Shown: positions 6,502-14,546, numbered from the stretch's first letter. The stretch is DNA of 14,784 nt from an uncultured Gardnerella sp. (GCA_947254595.1 CAMYED010000025.1:1-14784); one strand, 5' to 3'. Numbers and translations: made by a program. The notes: generated by a model from the sequence alone, not told the origin.

Positions 6502-7962
6502 ATGGTGGGAAGTATGTCTAATCATATAGGCGACAATCGCAAGTTTTCGGACATTGACGAAATAACCGCTCTTCTTACTGGAATCAATGGCAAAACTTTT
6601 CGCGAGATTGATAAAACTGGTCGTGGTGAAAAAGCAGGCAACAAGGGCTCTTTAGGCAACATTATTGAAGAATCAGTTTTCGGGTATTCTATAAATTCCG
6701 ATAAACAACCGGATATTATGGTTGCTGATGAATTTTATGAATTAAAAGTTACGCCGATTCGTTCAAACAAGAAAAAGAAGATAGTTGCTAAAGAACGTTT
6801 GGTTGTTGATATTATCAACTATTTGACGCTGTGTAATGAGGTTTTTGATAACTCATCATTTTGGCAAAAAGCGCGTCAGATGATTATTATTTATTATCTT
6901 GATAACAGGACTGATAAAGCCAACCAATCCAGACTTGATTGCACTATTTATGGTTCTTTTGTATTGAAATATGAACCTGGTGAGCTAGAAACAATCCGTA
7001 AAGATTGGGAATACATAAAAAACAAAGTAGCTTCTGGTTATGCAGATAGGTTAAGCGAGTCCGATACTAATTATCTTGCTGCTTGCACTAAGGGAGAAAC
7101 GGCTGCAAAGTCGTTGAGAGATGCTCCTGCGCCAAGTGGATTTGAAAGTAAATATATACGTGCAAAACAACGTGCGTTTTCGTATAAGCCTAGCTATATG
7201 ACCATTGTTGCACAAAGAGTTTTAGGTGAAGGTGATCTTTTTGAACGGTTGCCAATGTCTATTAACGAAAATCTTAATGATTATGTGCAAAAGAAGATTG
7301 GGCGATATGTTGGTTCTAAAATTTCTGATTTGGCCAATAAATTTAATGTGAAGCTTAAAAAGTATTATTCTTTTAATTCGCAACTTGCACTTAAGATGTT
7401 GGGTGTAAAAAAGAACAGAATAGAAGAAATTGAACAGTTTGCTGCAGCGAGCGTGACTCAATTAAAAACTACTGTTTTGTATGATGACGGTAAACCAGAG
7501 CAGAATATGTCTTTTCCTGCATTAAAAGAGGATGATTGGGCTGAATTGGCGGATCCAAATATGCAGTGGCATGATTCGCGATTGTACAAGTTTTTTGAGA
7601 ATAATAAGTTCTATTTTGTTGTTTTTAAAAGCAATGGGAAAAATAGAAAATCAACTTGCTATGAAGATGATGTTTTAATTGGTGGTTTTTTATGGAATAT
7701 GCCCGAAGAAGATATTGAAAAATATGTTGCGCCTGCGTGGAATAAAGTGCATGAGATTATGGTATCTGGTAAATCTACTGGCTATGGAACGGATGAGAAT
7801 CATCTTCCTAAGATGTCATTTAATCATGTATTTCATATGAGGCCGCATGGTAAAAATGGCAATGATGTTATAACACTTCCAAACGGTGAAACTATCACCA
7901 AACAATGTTGGTGGATAGATAGACTATATATTGCCAAAATAGTTGCTGAGAATATTAGTTAG
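6502..7962 (+). CDS. Sau3AI/MutH-family type II restriction endonuclease
   Basis: With the ATG at 6502 the product is 486 aa, close to Sau3AI (about 490 aa). The N-terminal MutH-like nuclease core shows acidic residues in IIEES (54-58), then PD (Asp71) and ELK (Glu80, Lys82), the D-x(n)-ExK active site, followed by KERLVVDIINY as in Sau3AI. TKGETAAKSLR and KAKQRAFSYKPSYMT-like segments and the C-terminal RPHGKN and TKQCWWI blocks also match what I recall of Sau3AI, whose second MutH-like domain helps bind DNA. GATC cleavage is inferred from this. AGGGAAG lies 7 nt before 6502; a TTG at 6481 and an ATG at 6514 are alternatives. It pairs with the upstream methyltransferase gene. Confidence 0.88.
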   Translation: MVGSMSNHIGDNRKFSDIDEITALLTGINGKTFREIDKTGRGEKAGNKGSLGNIIEESVFGYSINSDKQPDIMVADEFYELKVTPIRSNKKKKIVAKERLVVDIINYLTLCNEVFDNSSFWQKARQMIIIYYLDNRTDKANQSRLDCTIYGSFVLKYEPGELETIRKDWEYIKNKVASGYADRLSESDTNYLAACTKGETAAKSLRDAPAPSGFESKYIRAKQRAFSYKPSYMTIVAQRVLGEGDLFERLPMSINENLNDYVQKKIGRYVGSKISDLANKFNVKLKKYYSFNSQLALKMLGVKKNRIEEIEQFAAASVTQLKTTVLYDDGKPEQNMSFPALKEDDWAELADPNMQWHDSRLYKFFENNKFYFVVFKSNGKNRKSTCYEDDVLIGGFLWNMPEEDIEKYVAPAWNKVHEIMVSGKSTGYGTDENHLPKMSFNHVFHMRPHGKNGNDVITLPNGETITKQCWWIDRLYIAKIVAENIS

Positions 7963-8090
7963 ATATCGCAGGAGCTGTAACTCAAGGTAATCATGTTATT
8001 CAGCTCAAACTTATAATCCTTAAGAAGATAGGAATAGAACTGCTATATAGTATGTAACAATATTATAAATGCTCAATTTTTACATAAATT
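7963..8090. other. Spacer after the endonuclease gene, no gene seen
   Basis: This AT-rich stretch has several stops in every frame. A weak dyad GAGCTG/CAGCTC (7972-7977/8001-8006, loop 23 nt) follows the stop but has no T-run, so I see no clear terminator for the restriction-modification operon. Confidence 0.4.
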
Positions 8091-8210
8091 ATCCCAAAAC
8101 TGGCAAATAATTACTTAAAAAACTTCCCAAAACTGGCAAATGATGGCGTAAAAAACATCCTAAAACTGGCAAATAATTACTCAAAAAACATCCCAAAACT
8201 GGCAAATGGT
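8091..8210 (+). repeat. Four 33-bp iteron-like direct repeats
   Basis: The core AAAACTGGCAAAT starts at 8096, 8129, 8162 and 8195, exactly 33 bp apart. Full units begin at 8091, 8124, 8157 and 8190 with consensus WTCCYAAAACTGGCAAAT, followed by a less conserved half ending in AAAAAAC. The fourth unit is cut short where the promoter -10 box begins. A period of 33 bp is about three helical turns, so a protein would bind each copy on one face. The repeats directly adjoin the DUF4143 ATPase promoter, and an extra copy of the core lies at the relic (4977-4992). Confidence 0.9.
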
Positions 8211-8212
8211 GC

Positions 8213-8218
8213 TATAAT
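8213..8218 (+). promoter_or_regulatory. Probable -10 box of the DUF4143 ATPase gene
   Basis: A perfect TATAAT lies 32 nt before the ATG. The hexamer 17 bp upstream (8190-8195, ATCCCA) is no -35 box and falls inside the fourth 33-bp repeat. The promoter therefore probably depends on, or is blocked by, a protein bound to the repeats. Confidence 0.55.
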
Positions 8219-8250
8219 CGTTGTAATATCAACAATAAAAAGAGTAAGCC

Positions 8251-9618
8251 ATGGAACGACTAGCGTTACAAAAATTAATCATCTGGAATAGCAAGCCGAA
8301 TCGTAAGCCGCTAATTATATGGGGTGCGCGCCAGGTTGGTAAAACGTATCTAGTAAAAGAGCTTTTTGCGGAAAAATATTATAAAAATAGTTATATTTAC
8401 ATCGATCTTAAAAAAGAAGATGAGGTCCGTAACTTTTGCGAAAGCACGGCAAATGCTGAAAAGATTGTTGAATACTTGTCTTTGCGATTTTCAAAGACTA
8501 TAGATGAAAGCACGTTGCTGATTTTTGACGAGATTCAAGAATGTCCAAATATTATTTCGTCGCTTAAATATTTTTGCCAAGATTTTAGGAAAATTCACGT
8601 AATTGCAACGGGCTCAATGGTGCGTATTAAATTGCATCGCGAATCTCGCAAGCAGAATGTTGAACAAACAGCAAAAGACCAATTCCTTTTTCCTGTAGGA
8701 AAAATTGACCAGATAACAATCTATCCAATGACTTTTGGTGAATTCCTACTAAACAACAACAGTCTTCTATATTCAAAGGTGCGTGAAGCTTATGATTCTA
8801 AACAAGCGCTGCCTACAGAAATTCACAATCTTGCGTTAAATGAAGTGTATAAATATCTGCTAATTGGAGGCATGCCAGAAGCAGTAGAAGCATATATTGA
8901 GCGCAAAGATTTACTAGAAACGCGTGAGATTTTGCGCTCGCTGTATGACAATTATCTTGCAGACATGGAGTTGTATCAGGCAAGCAGCGAGTCGATCTTA
9001 AGATCTCGACTCCTATTTGAAAATATTTTTAGGGAGCTTAACAAGGAATCAAAAAACTTTTCAGCTGGTCTTATTAAAAAAGACGGTAGGACTAGAGATT
9101 TTGCAACATCCATTCAATGGCTGCTTATGACTCATATTGTTAATCAGTCGTTCCAGCTTAAAGAGCATATAACTATGCCACTTATGCAAGAGAATGAAAG
9201 CAATTTTCGACTATTTTTGTGCGATATTGGCATGTTTTCATATCAAAGTGGAGTGAATGCAGCATCTTTTATTTCAAACGAAAGAGACAATACACTATCT
9301 GGTATTTTCTTTGAAAATTACGTTGCAAACGAACTTAGCGCAAATGGTTTAAAACTGTTTTATTGGCGCGGAAAATCAGATTCAGAATTGGAATTTATAG
9401 TTGAATCAAATAACAAACTTTTCCCGATTGATGTTAAAAAAGGCAGAGGAACACTTAATTCTCTAAATAAGTTTGCAACGCATAACAAGTTTGAGTTTGC
9501 AATAAAAGTTTCTAAAAATAATTATGGTTATGACGCAAATCAGAAAATTGCAACCATACCATTTTATTTCATGCCGTTTGTGGCTGGCGATTTGGCTGCT
9601 GGAACGCTTGAAATTTAG
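8251..9618 (+). CDS. AAA_14 ATPase with C-terminal DUF4143 domain
   Basis: This 455-aa protein belongs to a common family of prokaryotic ATPases of unclear function. The N-terminal AAA_14 domain has Walker A GARQVGKT (25-32), Walker B LLIFDE (89-94) and the sensor-like ATGS (119-122). The C-terminal DUF4143 domain resembles a PD-(D/E)xK nuclease: FFENYVANEL (353-361), FYWRGKSDSELEF (370-382) and PIDVKKG (392-398). Relatives usually have E(V/I)DF at the central acidic motif; here it is ELEF, a conservative D-to-E change that may matter. No membrane segment or signal peptide is seen. The start follows a weak AAGAG site. A 33-bp repeat array controls its promoter region and a truncated relative lies 3.2 kb upstream. 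Its role in defence is only suggested by location. Confidence 0.88.
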   Translation: MERLALQKLIIWNSKPNRKPLIIWGARQVGKTYLVKELFAEKYYKNSYIYIDLKKEDEVRNFCESTANAEKIVEYLSLRFSKTIDESTLLIFDEIQECPNIISSLKYFCQDFRKIHVIATGSMVRIKLHRESRKQNVEQTAKDQFLFPVGKIDQITIYPMTFGEFLLNNNSLLYSKVREAYDSKQALPTEIHNLALNEVYKYLLIGGMPEAVEAYIERKDLLETREILRSLYDNYLADMELYQASSESILRSRLLFENIFRELNKESKNFSAGLIKKDGRTRDFATSIQWLLMTHIVNQSFQLKEHITMPLMQENESNFRLFLCDIGMFSYQSGVNAASFISNERDNTLSGIFFENYVANELSANGLKLFYWRGKSDSELEFIVESNNKLFPIDVKKGRGTLNSLNKFATHNKFEFAIKVSKNNYGYDANQKIATIPFYFMPFVAGDLAAGTLEI

Positions 9619-9634
9619 GCGGTTTAGAAAGCGT

Positions 9635-9694
9635 AATAAACACAACAAGAGCCAGAAACATGTTACTGAATCTGGCTCTTGCTTATCGTTTATT
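9635..9694. terminator. Bidirectional terminator between DUF4143 gene and ppk
   Basis: CAAGAGCCAGA (9646-9656) pairs with 9671-9681 in an 11-bp stem around a 14-nt loop. The stem can extend with AATAAAC (9635-9641) and GTTTATT (9688-9694). T-rich sequence follows on both strands. It lies between convergent genes and can stop both. Confidence 0.85.
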
Positions 9695-9706
9695 AGTTAC
9701 TTGCGA

Positions 9707-11944
9707 TTAATTCGCACCGCGAGGCTTACGCGTGTGAGTATGAATCAAGTAAGCCTGGCTGTCAACGAGCGGACGGCCTTCCTTATCGCGAGAATGCAAG
9801 GTATACGTGCCGTCGCCATCCATCCACCACGAAACAGTAGAATCAGCCATTTGCAAATCAATGTACTGAATCAAAGCTTCAACCTGATCAGGCGCGCTGA
9901 TACGAACCAGAGTTTCAACGCGGCGGTCAAGATTGCGGTGCATTAAATCAGCCGAGCCAATCCACACTTCTGGACCGCTTGCAGGACCGTCACCAATCTG
10001 CGGACCGCAAGAATTAGCGAACGCGTAAATACGGCTGTGTTCAAGGAATCGACCAAGAATAGAGCGAACGCGAATATTGTCGCTCAAACCTTCAATGCCA
10101 GGCTTAAGCGAGCAAATTCCACGCTCAACAATATCAATCTTTACTCCAGCTTGCGAAGCACGATACAAAGCGTCAATAGTCTTCTCGTCAACCACAGAAT
10201 TGACCTTAATCTTAATCCAAGCTTCCTTTCCAGCAAGAGCTGCGGCTTCCTCACGCTGAATTCGCGCAATAATACCAGTGCGAACTGTTCGAGGGGCAAC
10301 AAGAAGGCGGTGGAAACTAGACTTTGGTGCGTAACCAGAAAGCTGGTTAAACAAGCGAGTCAAATCCTGGCCGACTACAGGATCGCAAGTAAGCAATCCC
10401 AAATCTGTGTAAAGGCGAGCAGTCTTAGGATTGTAATTACCTGTACCAACGTGGCAGTAGCGGCGCAATCCTTCTGCTTCTTGGCGAACCACAAGCGAAA
10501 GCTTGCAGTGAGTCTTCAAACCAACAATGCCGTACACAACGTGAACGCCTGCGCGCTCAAGCTTACGAGCCCAAGCAATATTTGCGTCCTCGTCAAATCG
10601 TGCCTTAATCTCAACAAGCGCAAGCACCTGCTTGCCAGCGTGAGCCGCATCAACAAGAGCGTCAATAATTGGCGAATTGCTAGACGTACGATACAAAGTC
10701 TGCTTAATTGCAAGCACTTTTGGATCCGCAGCAGCCTGCGCGAGGAATGCTTGTACAGAAGTAGAGAACGAATCGTAAGGATGATGCAACAAAATGTCAT
10801 GCTCGCGAATCGAAGCGAAAATATCTTGCGCGTGGCTAGTTTCAACTTCCGCAATCTGACGGTTCGTAGTAGGAATAAACGGACGATACTTCAAATCTGG
10901 GCGATCAAGCGCCTGCAATTCAAACAATACCGTCATATCAAGCGGCGAAGGCAAGCGATAGACTTCCTCAGGGCTTACGCGAAGCTGATTTGCAAGAAGC
11001 TGAGAAAGGAATGGGCTAGCCTCGTTAGAAATTTCCAAACGAATAGGCGGTCCAAAGCGGCGGCGAAGAAGTTCCTTCTCCATAGCGTTCAGCAGGTTCT
11101 CTGCGTCATCTTCCTCAACGTCAATATCCTCGTTACGCGTAACGCGGAAGGAGCGGGCTTCCTTAATAATCATGCCTGGGAAAAGCGATTCCAAGTGTGC
11201 TGCAATCAGCTTTTCCATAGTAATGAAGCCGTAACGCTCTTCGCGACCTTCTTCGTCTGTTAAATCGTCAACTGGTACAAGACGGTTCAAATTATCTGGA
11301 ATTTTTACGCGCGCAAAATGCGATTTTCCAGAATTTGGATTTTCGACGATAACAGCCAAGTTAATAGACTTGCCGGAAATGTACGGGAATGGGTGGGCAG
11401 GATCCACCGCAAGAGGCGTAAGAACTGGGAATACTTGCTTTTTGTAGTAATCAGACAAACGCGCTTTTTCTGATTCTGTAAGCTTATCCCAGCTGAGCAA
11501 AACAATGCGCTGCTTTGCAAGCTCAGGAAGAATATGCTCAATAACATAGTGAGCATGCTCATCTTGACGGCGGTGAGTGACCTCACTAATAGCGCGCAAC
11601 TGCTGACGAGGACTTAAGCCGGATGCTGCAGTGACTGCTATTCCAGAGTCTATTCTGCGCTTTAATCCTGCGACTCGAACCATAAAGAATTCGTCGAGAT
11701 TTGACGCAAAAATAGCAGCAAAATTAGCGCGCTCAAGTAGCGGCAAATCAGTATTCTGAGCCAACTCAAGAACGCGACGATTGAACTTCAGCCAGCTTAA
11801 TTCACGGTCGAAGAAACGATCTTTTGGCAACGGTAGCTCGCCCTCACGAGCTTCACGCTTTTCTGCCTTTTCATCTTCGGCGATGTGTTCTGCAATTTGA
11901 CCTCGCAAAATCGCCTTTGAGGGAGCGTCAAAAATCTGTACCAT
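9707..11944 (-). CDS. ppk: Polyphosphate kinase 1
   Basis: PPK1 reversibly polymerises the terminal phosphate of ATP into inorganic polyphosphate, an energy and stress reserve. With the ATG at 11944 the product is 745 aa, a usual length; the frame is open to a GTG at 12037, but that 31-residue extension is Arg/Gln-rich and unlike a PPK start. The N-terminal domain shows [15 protein letters not shown] and [15 protein letters not shown]. The two catalytic phospholipase-D-like domains follow. The autophosphorylated His is in GLKTHCK (His479, like E. coli His435), and the second His is in LEHSRIYAF (His636, like His592). [11 protein letters not shown] is also present. The gene is monocistronic here, closed by the terminator at 9635-9694, with mutT1 displaced about 7 kb downstream. 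The upstream DNA contains a possible PHO box. Confidence 0.97.
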   Translation of the reverse strand: MVQIFDAPSKAILRGQIAEHIAEDEKAEKREAREGELPLPKDRFFDRELSWLKFNRRVLELAQNTDLPLLERANFAAIFASNLDEFFMVRVAGLKRRIDSGIAVTAASGLSPRQQLRAISEVTHRRQDEHAHYVIEHILPELAKQRIVLLSWDKLTESEKARLSDYYKKQVFPVLTPLAVDPAHPFPYISGKSINLAVIVENPNSGKSHFARVKIPDNLNRLVPVDDLTDEEGREERYGFITMEKLIAAHLESLFPGMIIKEARSFRVTRNEDIDVEEDDAENLLNAMEKELLRRRFGPPIRLEISNEASPFLSQLLANQLRVSPEEVYRLPSPLDMTVLFELQALDRPDLKYRPFIPTTNRQIAEVETSHAQDIFASIREHDILLHHPYDSFSTSVQAFLAQAAADPKVLAIKQTLYRTSSNSPIIDALVDAAHAGKQVLALVEIKARFDEDANIAWARKLERAGVHVVYGIVGLKTHCKLSLVVRQEAEGLRRYCHVGTGNYNPKTARLYTDLGLLTCDPVVGQDLTRLFNQLSGYAPKSSFHRLLVAPRTVRTGIIARIQREEAAALAGKEAWIKIKVNSVVDEKTIDALYRASQAGVKIDIVERGICSLKPGIEGLSDNIRVRSILGRFLEHSRIYAFANSCGPQIGDGPASGPEVWIGSADLMHRNLDRRVETLVRISAPDQVEALIQYIDLQMADSTVSWWMDGDGTYTLHSRDKEGRPLVDSQAYLIHTHTRKPRGAN

Positions 11945-12071
11945 ACTCTGTAATTGTATGCGTTGTAAGGGAAGTGCGCGACTGAGTGTCGGGTGATTCG
12001 ACACGCCGTTCCTTTTGTAATTCGAACGCAAACGCACATGATAACCTTTGCATATTCACAAAAGTGTGCAA

Positions 12072-12120
12072 TAGTTACGATTTTTTCAGTGCAATTGAAC
12101 AGTAGTGACAATATGTGAAC
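12072..12120 (-). promoter_or_regulatory. Candidate ppk promoter with PHO-box-like repeats
   Basis: Read on the minus strand, GTTCAC (12120-12115), GTCAC (12109-12105) and GTTCAA (12100-12095) follow at 11- and 9-bp steps, like the direct GTTCA repeats bound by actinobacterial PhoP. The last one sits at the -35 position, 17 bp before a -10-like TAACTA (12077-12072). Phosphate control of ppk is known in Streptomyces; here it is an inference. Confidence 0.35.
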
Positions 12121-12143
12121 AAAGGCTATTTTGCACTTTACTA

Positions 12144-12344
12144 TTGTGCGAAAAGCGGCAATAATGATAATTACAAAAACAAAAAAGAGATAGCGGTAAC
12201 CCACAAAAGTGTATGGATATAGAATCCGTGGACGTTGGACGGGATATTTAAGACTTTAACCGTTGCAACGAGGATGTTGTGAAGATGAAACCGCAGATAT
12301 TGTTTTTGTAAATGAGAGGCTCGCCAAAGTGGCGGGCCTCTTTT
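12144..12344 (+). ncRNA. Candidate small RNA or leader upstream of glpF
   Basis: TTGTGC (12144-12149) and GATAAT (12166-12171) with a 16-bp spacer could start a transcript near 12178. It would end at the strong terminator at 12316-12344, giving about 165 nt with no sizeable reading frame. Inside are the palindrome CGTTGCAACG (12261-12270) and a possible 8-codon frame (12285-12311, MKPQILFL) preceded by AGGA, whose stop lies 4 nt before the terminator stem. It may be an independent small RNA or an attenuating leader for the aquaporin gene. I do not recognise a known riboswitch. Confidence 0.35.
12316..12344 (+). terminator. Strong intrinsic terminator with no gene before it
   Basis: GAGGCTCGCCA (12316-12326) pairs with 12330-12340 around the loop AAG in an 11-bp GC-rich stem with one G-U pair, followed by TTTT. 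The T-run orientation means it acts on plus-strand transcripts. No plus-strand gene lies before it, which is the main evidence for the small RNA or leader. Confidence 0.75.
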
Positions 12345-12580
12345 GATGTGAGGGCGATTTTACTGCTCGTGCAGACTGTCGCGCGCATAAGGGAAACTAT
12401 CAAAGAATAATTGTTGGAATTCATTTTCTTAGCTTCTTTGAAAATGAGGATATATTGTGTTCCATGCTGTGCTAATCGCAATTGCGAGTTGTTGAACGAT
12501 TGTTAAGCGACAAGTCGTTAAGTTGTTGACAAGTGATTACGTGTGCGAAGTTTGAAACATGTAAGAAGGATCGAAGGACC
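12345..12580 (+). promoter_or_regulatory. Upstream region of glpF with dyads and repeats
   Basis: It contains an inverted repeat TCATTTTC/GAAAATGA (12421-12428/12440-12447), the palindrome CGCAATTGCG (12477-12486), and two copies of GTTAAG followed by GACAAGT (12502-12515 and 12517-12534, the second with four extra bases). The second GACAAGT overlaps a perfect -35-like TTGACA (12526-12531), but I see no good -10 box at the right distance. Two SD-like GAAGGA sites (12565-12570 and 12573-12578) precede the ATG. The repeats are operator candidates. Confidence 0.35.
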
Positions 12581-13312
12581 ATGCAACATTCGTTTATTGC
12601 AACGCTAGCTGCAGAATTTATTGGCACCGCTATTCTTATGATTTTCGGTAATGGCGCTGTGGCAAACGTTGAATTAAAAAATACTAAAGGACACCATGCC
12701 GGATGGCTAAATATTGCTATGGGCTACGGTTTTGGCGTTATGTTCCCAGTGCTCATGTTTGGCGGAATTTCCGGCGCGCATATCAATCCTGCTATGACAA
12801 TTGCGCAAGCTGTAAACGGCATGTTCCCGTGGGCTAATGTTGCGCCTTATATTGTCGCTCAGCTTTTGGGTGCGTTGGTTGGCCAGCTTATTGTGTACGT
12901 AACTTATTTGCCGCATTACAACGAAACTGAGGAGCCAGAAGCAATTCTTGGCACTTTCTGCACTACGGATGCGTATAACAACAAAATTAACTACTTCCTT
13001 AACGAATTCTTCGGCACGCTTGTGCTTGTTTTGGCAGCTCTTTGCTGCCTTACTTCTCCATGGGGCGAGAAGAATTTGGCTGGCGCTTCAATCGTAGTTG
13101 GCTTCGTTGTTTGGGGCTTGGTGACTTCTATGGGTGGCCCAACTGGCCCTGCTTTGAACCCTGCTCGAGATCTTATGCCACGTTTGCTTCACGAAATTTT
13201 GCCAATTCCACACAAGGGTTCTTCTCGCTGGGGGGAAGCGTGGATTCCAGTTGTTGCTCCTATTGCTGGTGCAATCTTGGGTGTGCTTATGTACAAGGTT
13301 TTGTTTGCATAA
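12581..13312 (+). CDS. glpF: Glycerol facilitator, aquaporin family
   Basis: This 243-aa membrane channel of the MIP family passively passes glycerol, water or similar small solutes. Both pore half-helices are intact: GAHINPAMT (NPA at 69-71) and GPALNPARD (NPA at 193-195). Asp197 after NPAR is typical of glycerol channels rather than strict water channels, so glycerol is the likely substrate. About six hydrophobic helices are visible (roughly 8-30, 42-62, 86-109, 136-157, 168-185, 220-240). I chose the ATG at 12581 because the protein then begins MQHSFIATLAAEFIGT, the family start; the frame opens at a GTG at 12533. The length is near the usual GlpF size. A terminator follows it, so it is probably a single-gene unit. 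The long upstream region suggests regulation. Confidence 0.93.
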   Translation: MQHSFIATLAAEFIGTAILMIFGNGAVANVELKNTKGHHAGWLNIAMGYGFGVMFPVLMFGGISGAHINPAMTIAQAVNGMFPWANVAPYIVAQLLGALVGQLIVYVTYLPHYNETEEPEAILGTFCTTDAYNNKINYFLNEFFGTLVLVLAALCCLTSPWGEKNLAGASIVVGFVVWGLVTSMGGPTGPALNPARDLMPRLLHEILPIPHKGSSRWGEAWIPVVAPIAGAILGVLMYKVLFA

Positions 13313-13370
13313 AACATTTGCTTTTAATTGTGATCGATTGAAGTTTATTGCGATTGGTTGCGATTGTAAG

Positions 13371-13412
13371 AAGCGCGTAATGCTAGTATGAATGCGTTAC
13401 GCGCTTTTTATT
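13371..13412 (+). terminator. Terminator after glpF
   Basis: AAGCGCGTAA (13371-13380) pairs with TTACGCGCTT (13397-13406) in a perfect 10-bp stem with a 16-nt loop, followed by TTTATTTT. It is about 60 bp after the glpF stop. Confidence 0.85.
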
Positions 13413-13416
13413 TTGT

Positions 13417-13443
13417 AAGCTTGCGTTTTTCAAGCTTGCGTTT
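13417..13443 (+). repeat. 15-bp-period direct repeat before gluQ
   Basis: AAGCTTGCGTTT occurs at 13417-13428 and 13432-13443. It lies between the glpF terminator and the gluQ start, where the gluQ promoter should be. Its role is unknown. Confidence 0.6.
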
Positions 13444-13461
13444 ATTAAGAAAGACTAAATC

Positions 13462-14511
13462 ATGTTTTCTAAGTCAACTATTGCAATTGGTCGTTTTGCA
13501 CCTACTCCTTCCGGGCGCATGCATATTGGAAACATGGTTGCTATGCTTGCGGCTTGGCTTTCTGCGAAATCGCAGGGTGGTCAAATGCTTTTGCGTCTGG
13601 AAGATCTCGATATTGCGCGTATGCCGAAGGATGCTAGCGCGCGAGTTATTGACGATTTGAAGTGGGCTGGTCTTGATTGGGTTGGCGAGCCGACCTATCA
13701 GCATGAGCGCACTGCAATCTACCAAGAAGCTCTTGATGCACTAGAATCTTTGCAAGACGAAGACGGAAATTCGCTAATCTACCCGTGTTTTTGCTCACGT
13801 TCCGATATTCGCGCGATTGCAGCTCCTCAAGAAGGCGACGGTTTTATACGCTACCCGGGTACGTGCAGAAATCTGCGCAAAACTGCGGAAGGCCTGGCAC
13901 AAATCGAAAAGCGTTTGCAAAATAATCAGCAACATTCTTTGCGACTTGCTGTTCCCTCGGCTGATTCGAGGCAAGCAAATATTGATTTTGAAGACGCGAT
14001 TTTTGGTGCGCAATCTTTTAATATTGATCGCGATTTGGGGGATATGGTGATTCGCCGCGCGGATGGCGTTTTTTCTTACCAGCTTGCGGTTGTTGTTGAC
14101 GATGTTTTGAGCGGAGTAAATGATATTGTGCGCGGACGTGATTTGCTTCGTTCTGCAGCGTTGCAGATTTGGATTGGCGAGCTGCTTGAAAAGTCGGGAT
14201 TTTTTGCGGCTCACGGCGTGCATTATGTGCGTCCGCAATTTGCGCACTTGCCGCTAATTGATAACGCTCAAGGCGAGCGGCTCGCAAAAAGTAAGCACTC
14301 GCTAGACGTTGGTGCGCTTCGAGAAGCTGGCTGGAGTGCCGAGCGCATGATTGGCTACTGCATGTATCTTTTGGGATACAAAAAGCCTGGGCAAAATCAG
14401 CCTGTAGATATGAGTGCTGCCGACGCGCTCGCGTTATTTAAAAGCCTTGACACGCCGTGGGATTCTGTTCGCGCAAACCTAGCCGACAAATCCGTGCCCT
14501 TCCTTGACTAA
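13462..14511 (+). CDS. gluQ: Glutamyl-Q tRNA(Asp) synthetase
   Basis: GluQ-RS is a short paralogue of glutamyl-tRNA synthetase without the anticodon-binding domain. It activates glutamate and attaches it to queuosine at position 34 of tRNA(Asp). The 349-aa protein starts with the catalytic Rossmann fold, RFAPTPSGRMHIGN (11-24), the HIGH-like motif. The zinc site typical of the family is present: Cys109, Cys111, Tyr131 and Cys135 (in CFC and RYPGTC). The KMSKS-like loop is LAKSKHS (274-280). It is somewhat longer than the E. coli enzyme (about 300 aa). The ATG at 13462 gives the normal N-terminus; only a weak AAGAAAG site precedes it. The YggS-type gene follows after 35 bp and may be co-transcribed. 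Confidence 0.92.
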   Translation: MFSKSTIAIGRFAPTPSGRMHIGNMVAMLAAWLSAKSQGGQMLLRLEDLDIARMPKDASARVIDDLKWAGLDWVGEPTYQHERTAIYQEALDALESLQDEDGNSLIYPCFCSRSDIRAIAAPQEGDGFIRYPGTCRNLRKTAEGLAQIEKRLQNNQQHSLRLAVPSADSRQANIDFEDAIFGAQSFNIDRDLGDMVIRRADGVFSYQLAVVVDDVLSGVNDIVRGRDLLRSAALQIWIGELLEKSGFFAAHGVHYVRPQFAHLPLIDNAQGERLAKSKHSLDVGALREAGWSAERMIGYCMYLLGYKKPGQNQPVDMSAADALALFKSLDTPWDSVRANLADKSVPFLD

Positions 14512-14546
14512 ACTATGTAGTTAGGTTTGATAGATTGGGGCAATAA

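Larger units (their letters stand above)
2379..9645. other. Accessory defence block between mutT1 and ppk
   Basis: The segment holds rloA/rloB-like genes, a type II restriction-modification pair, a DUF4143 ATPase and a DUF4143 relic, with long AT-rich spacers. Housekeeping genes lie on both sides. ppk and mutT1, adjacent in mycobacteria, share the minus strand here but are separated by this block. I saw no integrase, transposase, tRNA or convincing flanking direct repeat, so the boundaries are only approximate and the mode of insertion is unknown. Confidence 0.6.

Noticed and set aside
8091..8210. CRISPR array
   Set aside because: The repeats are too few, the intervals between cores resemble each other and are not unique spacers, and no cas gene is near.
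10037..11263. 408-codon plus-strand frame inside ppk
   Set aside because: It is antisense to a clearly conserved ppk reading frame, is rich in Asn, Arg and Ser as expected for a shadow frame, and shows no domain.
11945..12037. Longer ppk start at the GTG at 12037
   Set aside because: The extra 31 residues do not look like a PPK N-terminus, and the segment lies where the promoter and leader are expected.
12248..12481. 77-codon minus-strand frame upstream of glpF
   Set aside because: It crosses the orphan terminator and the dyads, has no family resemblance and no convincing start.
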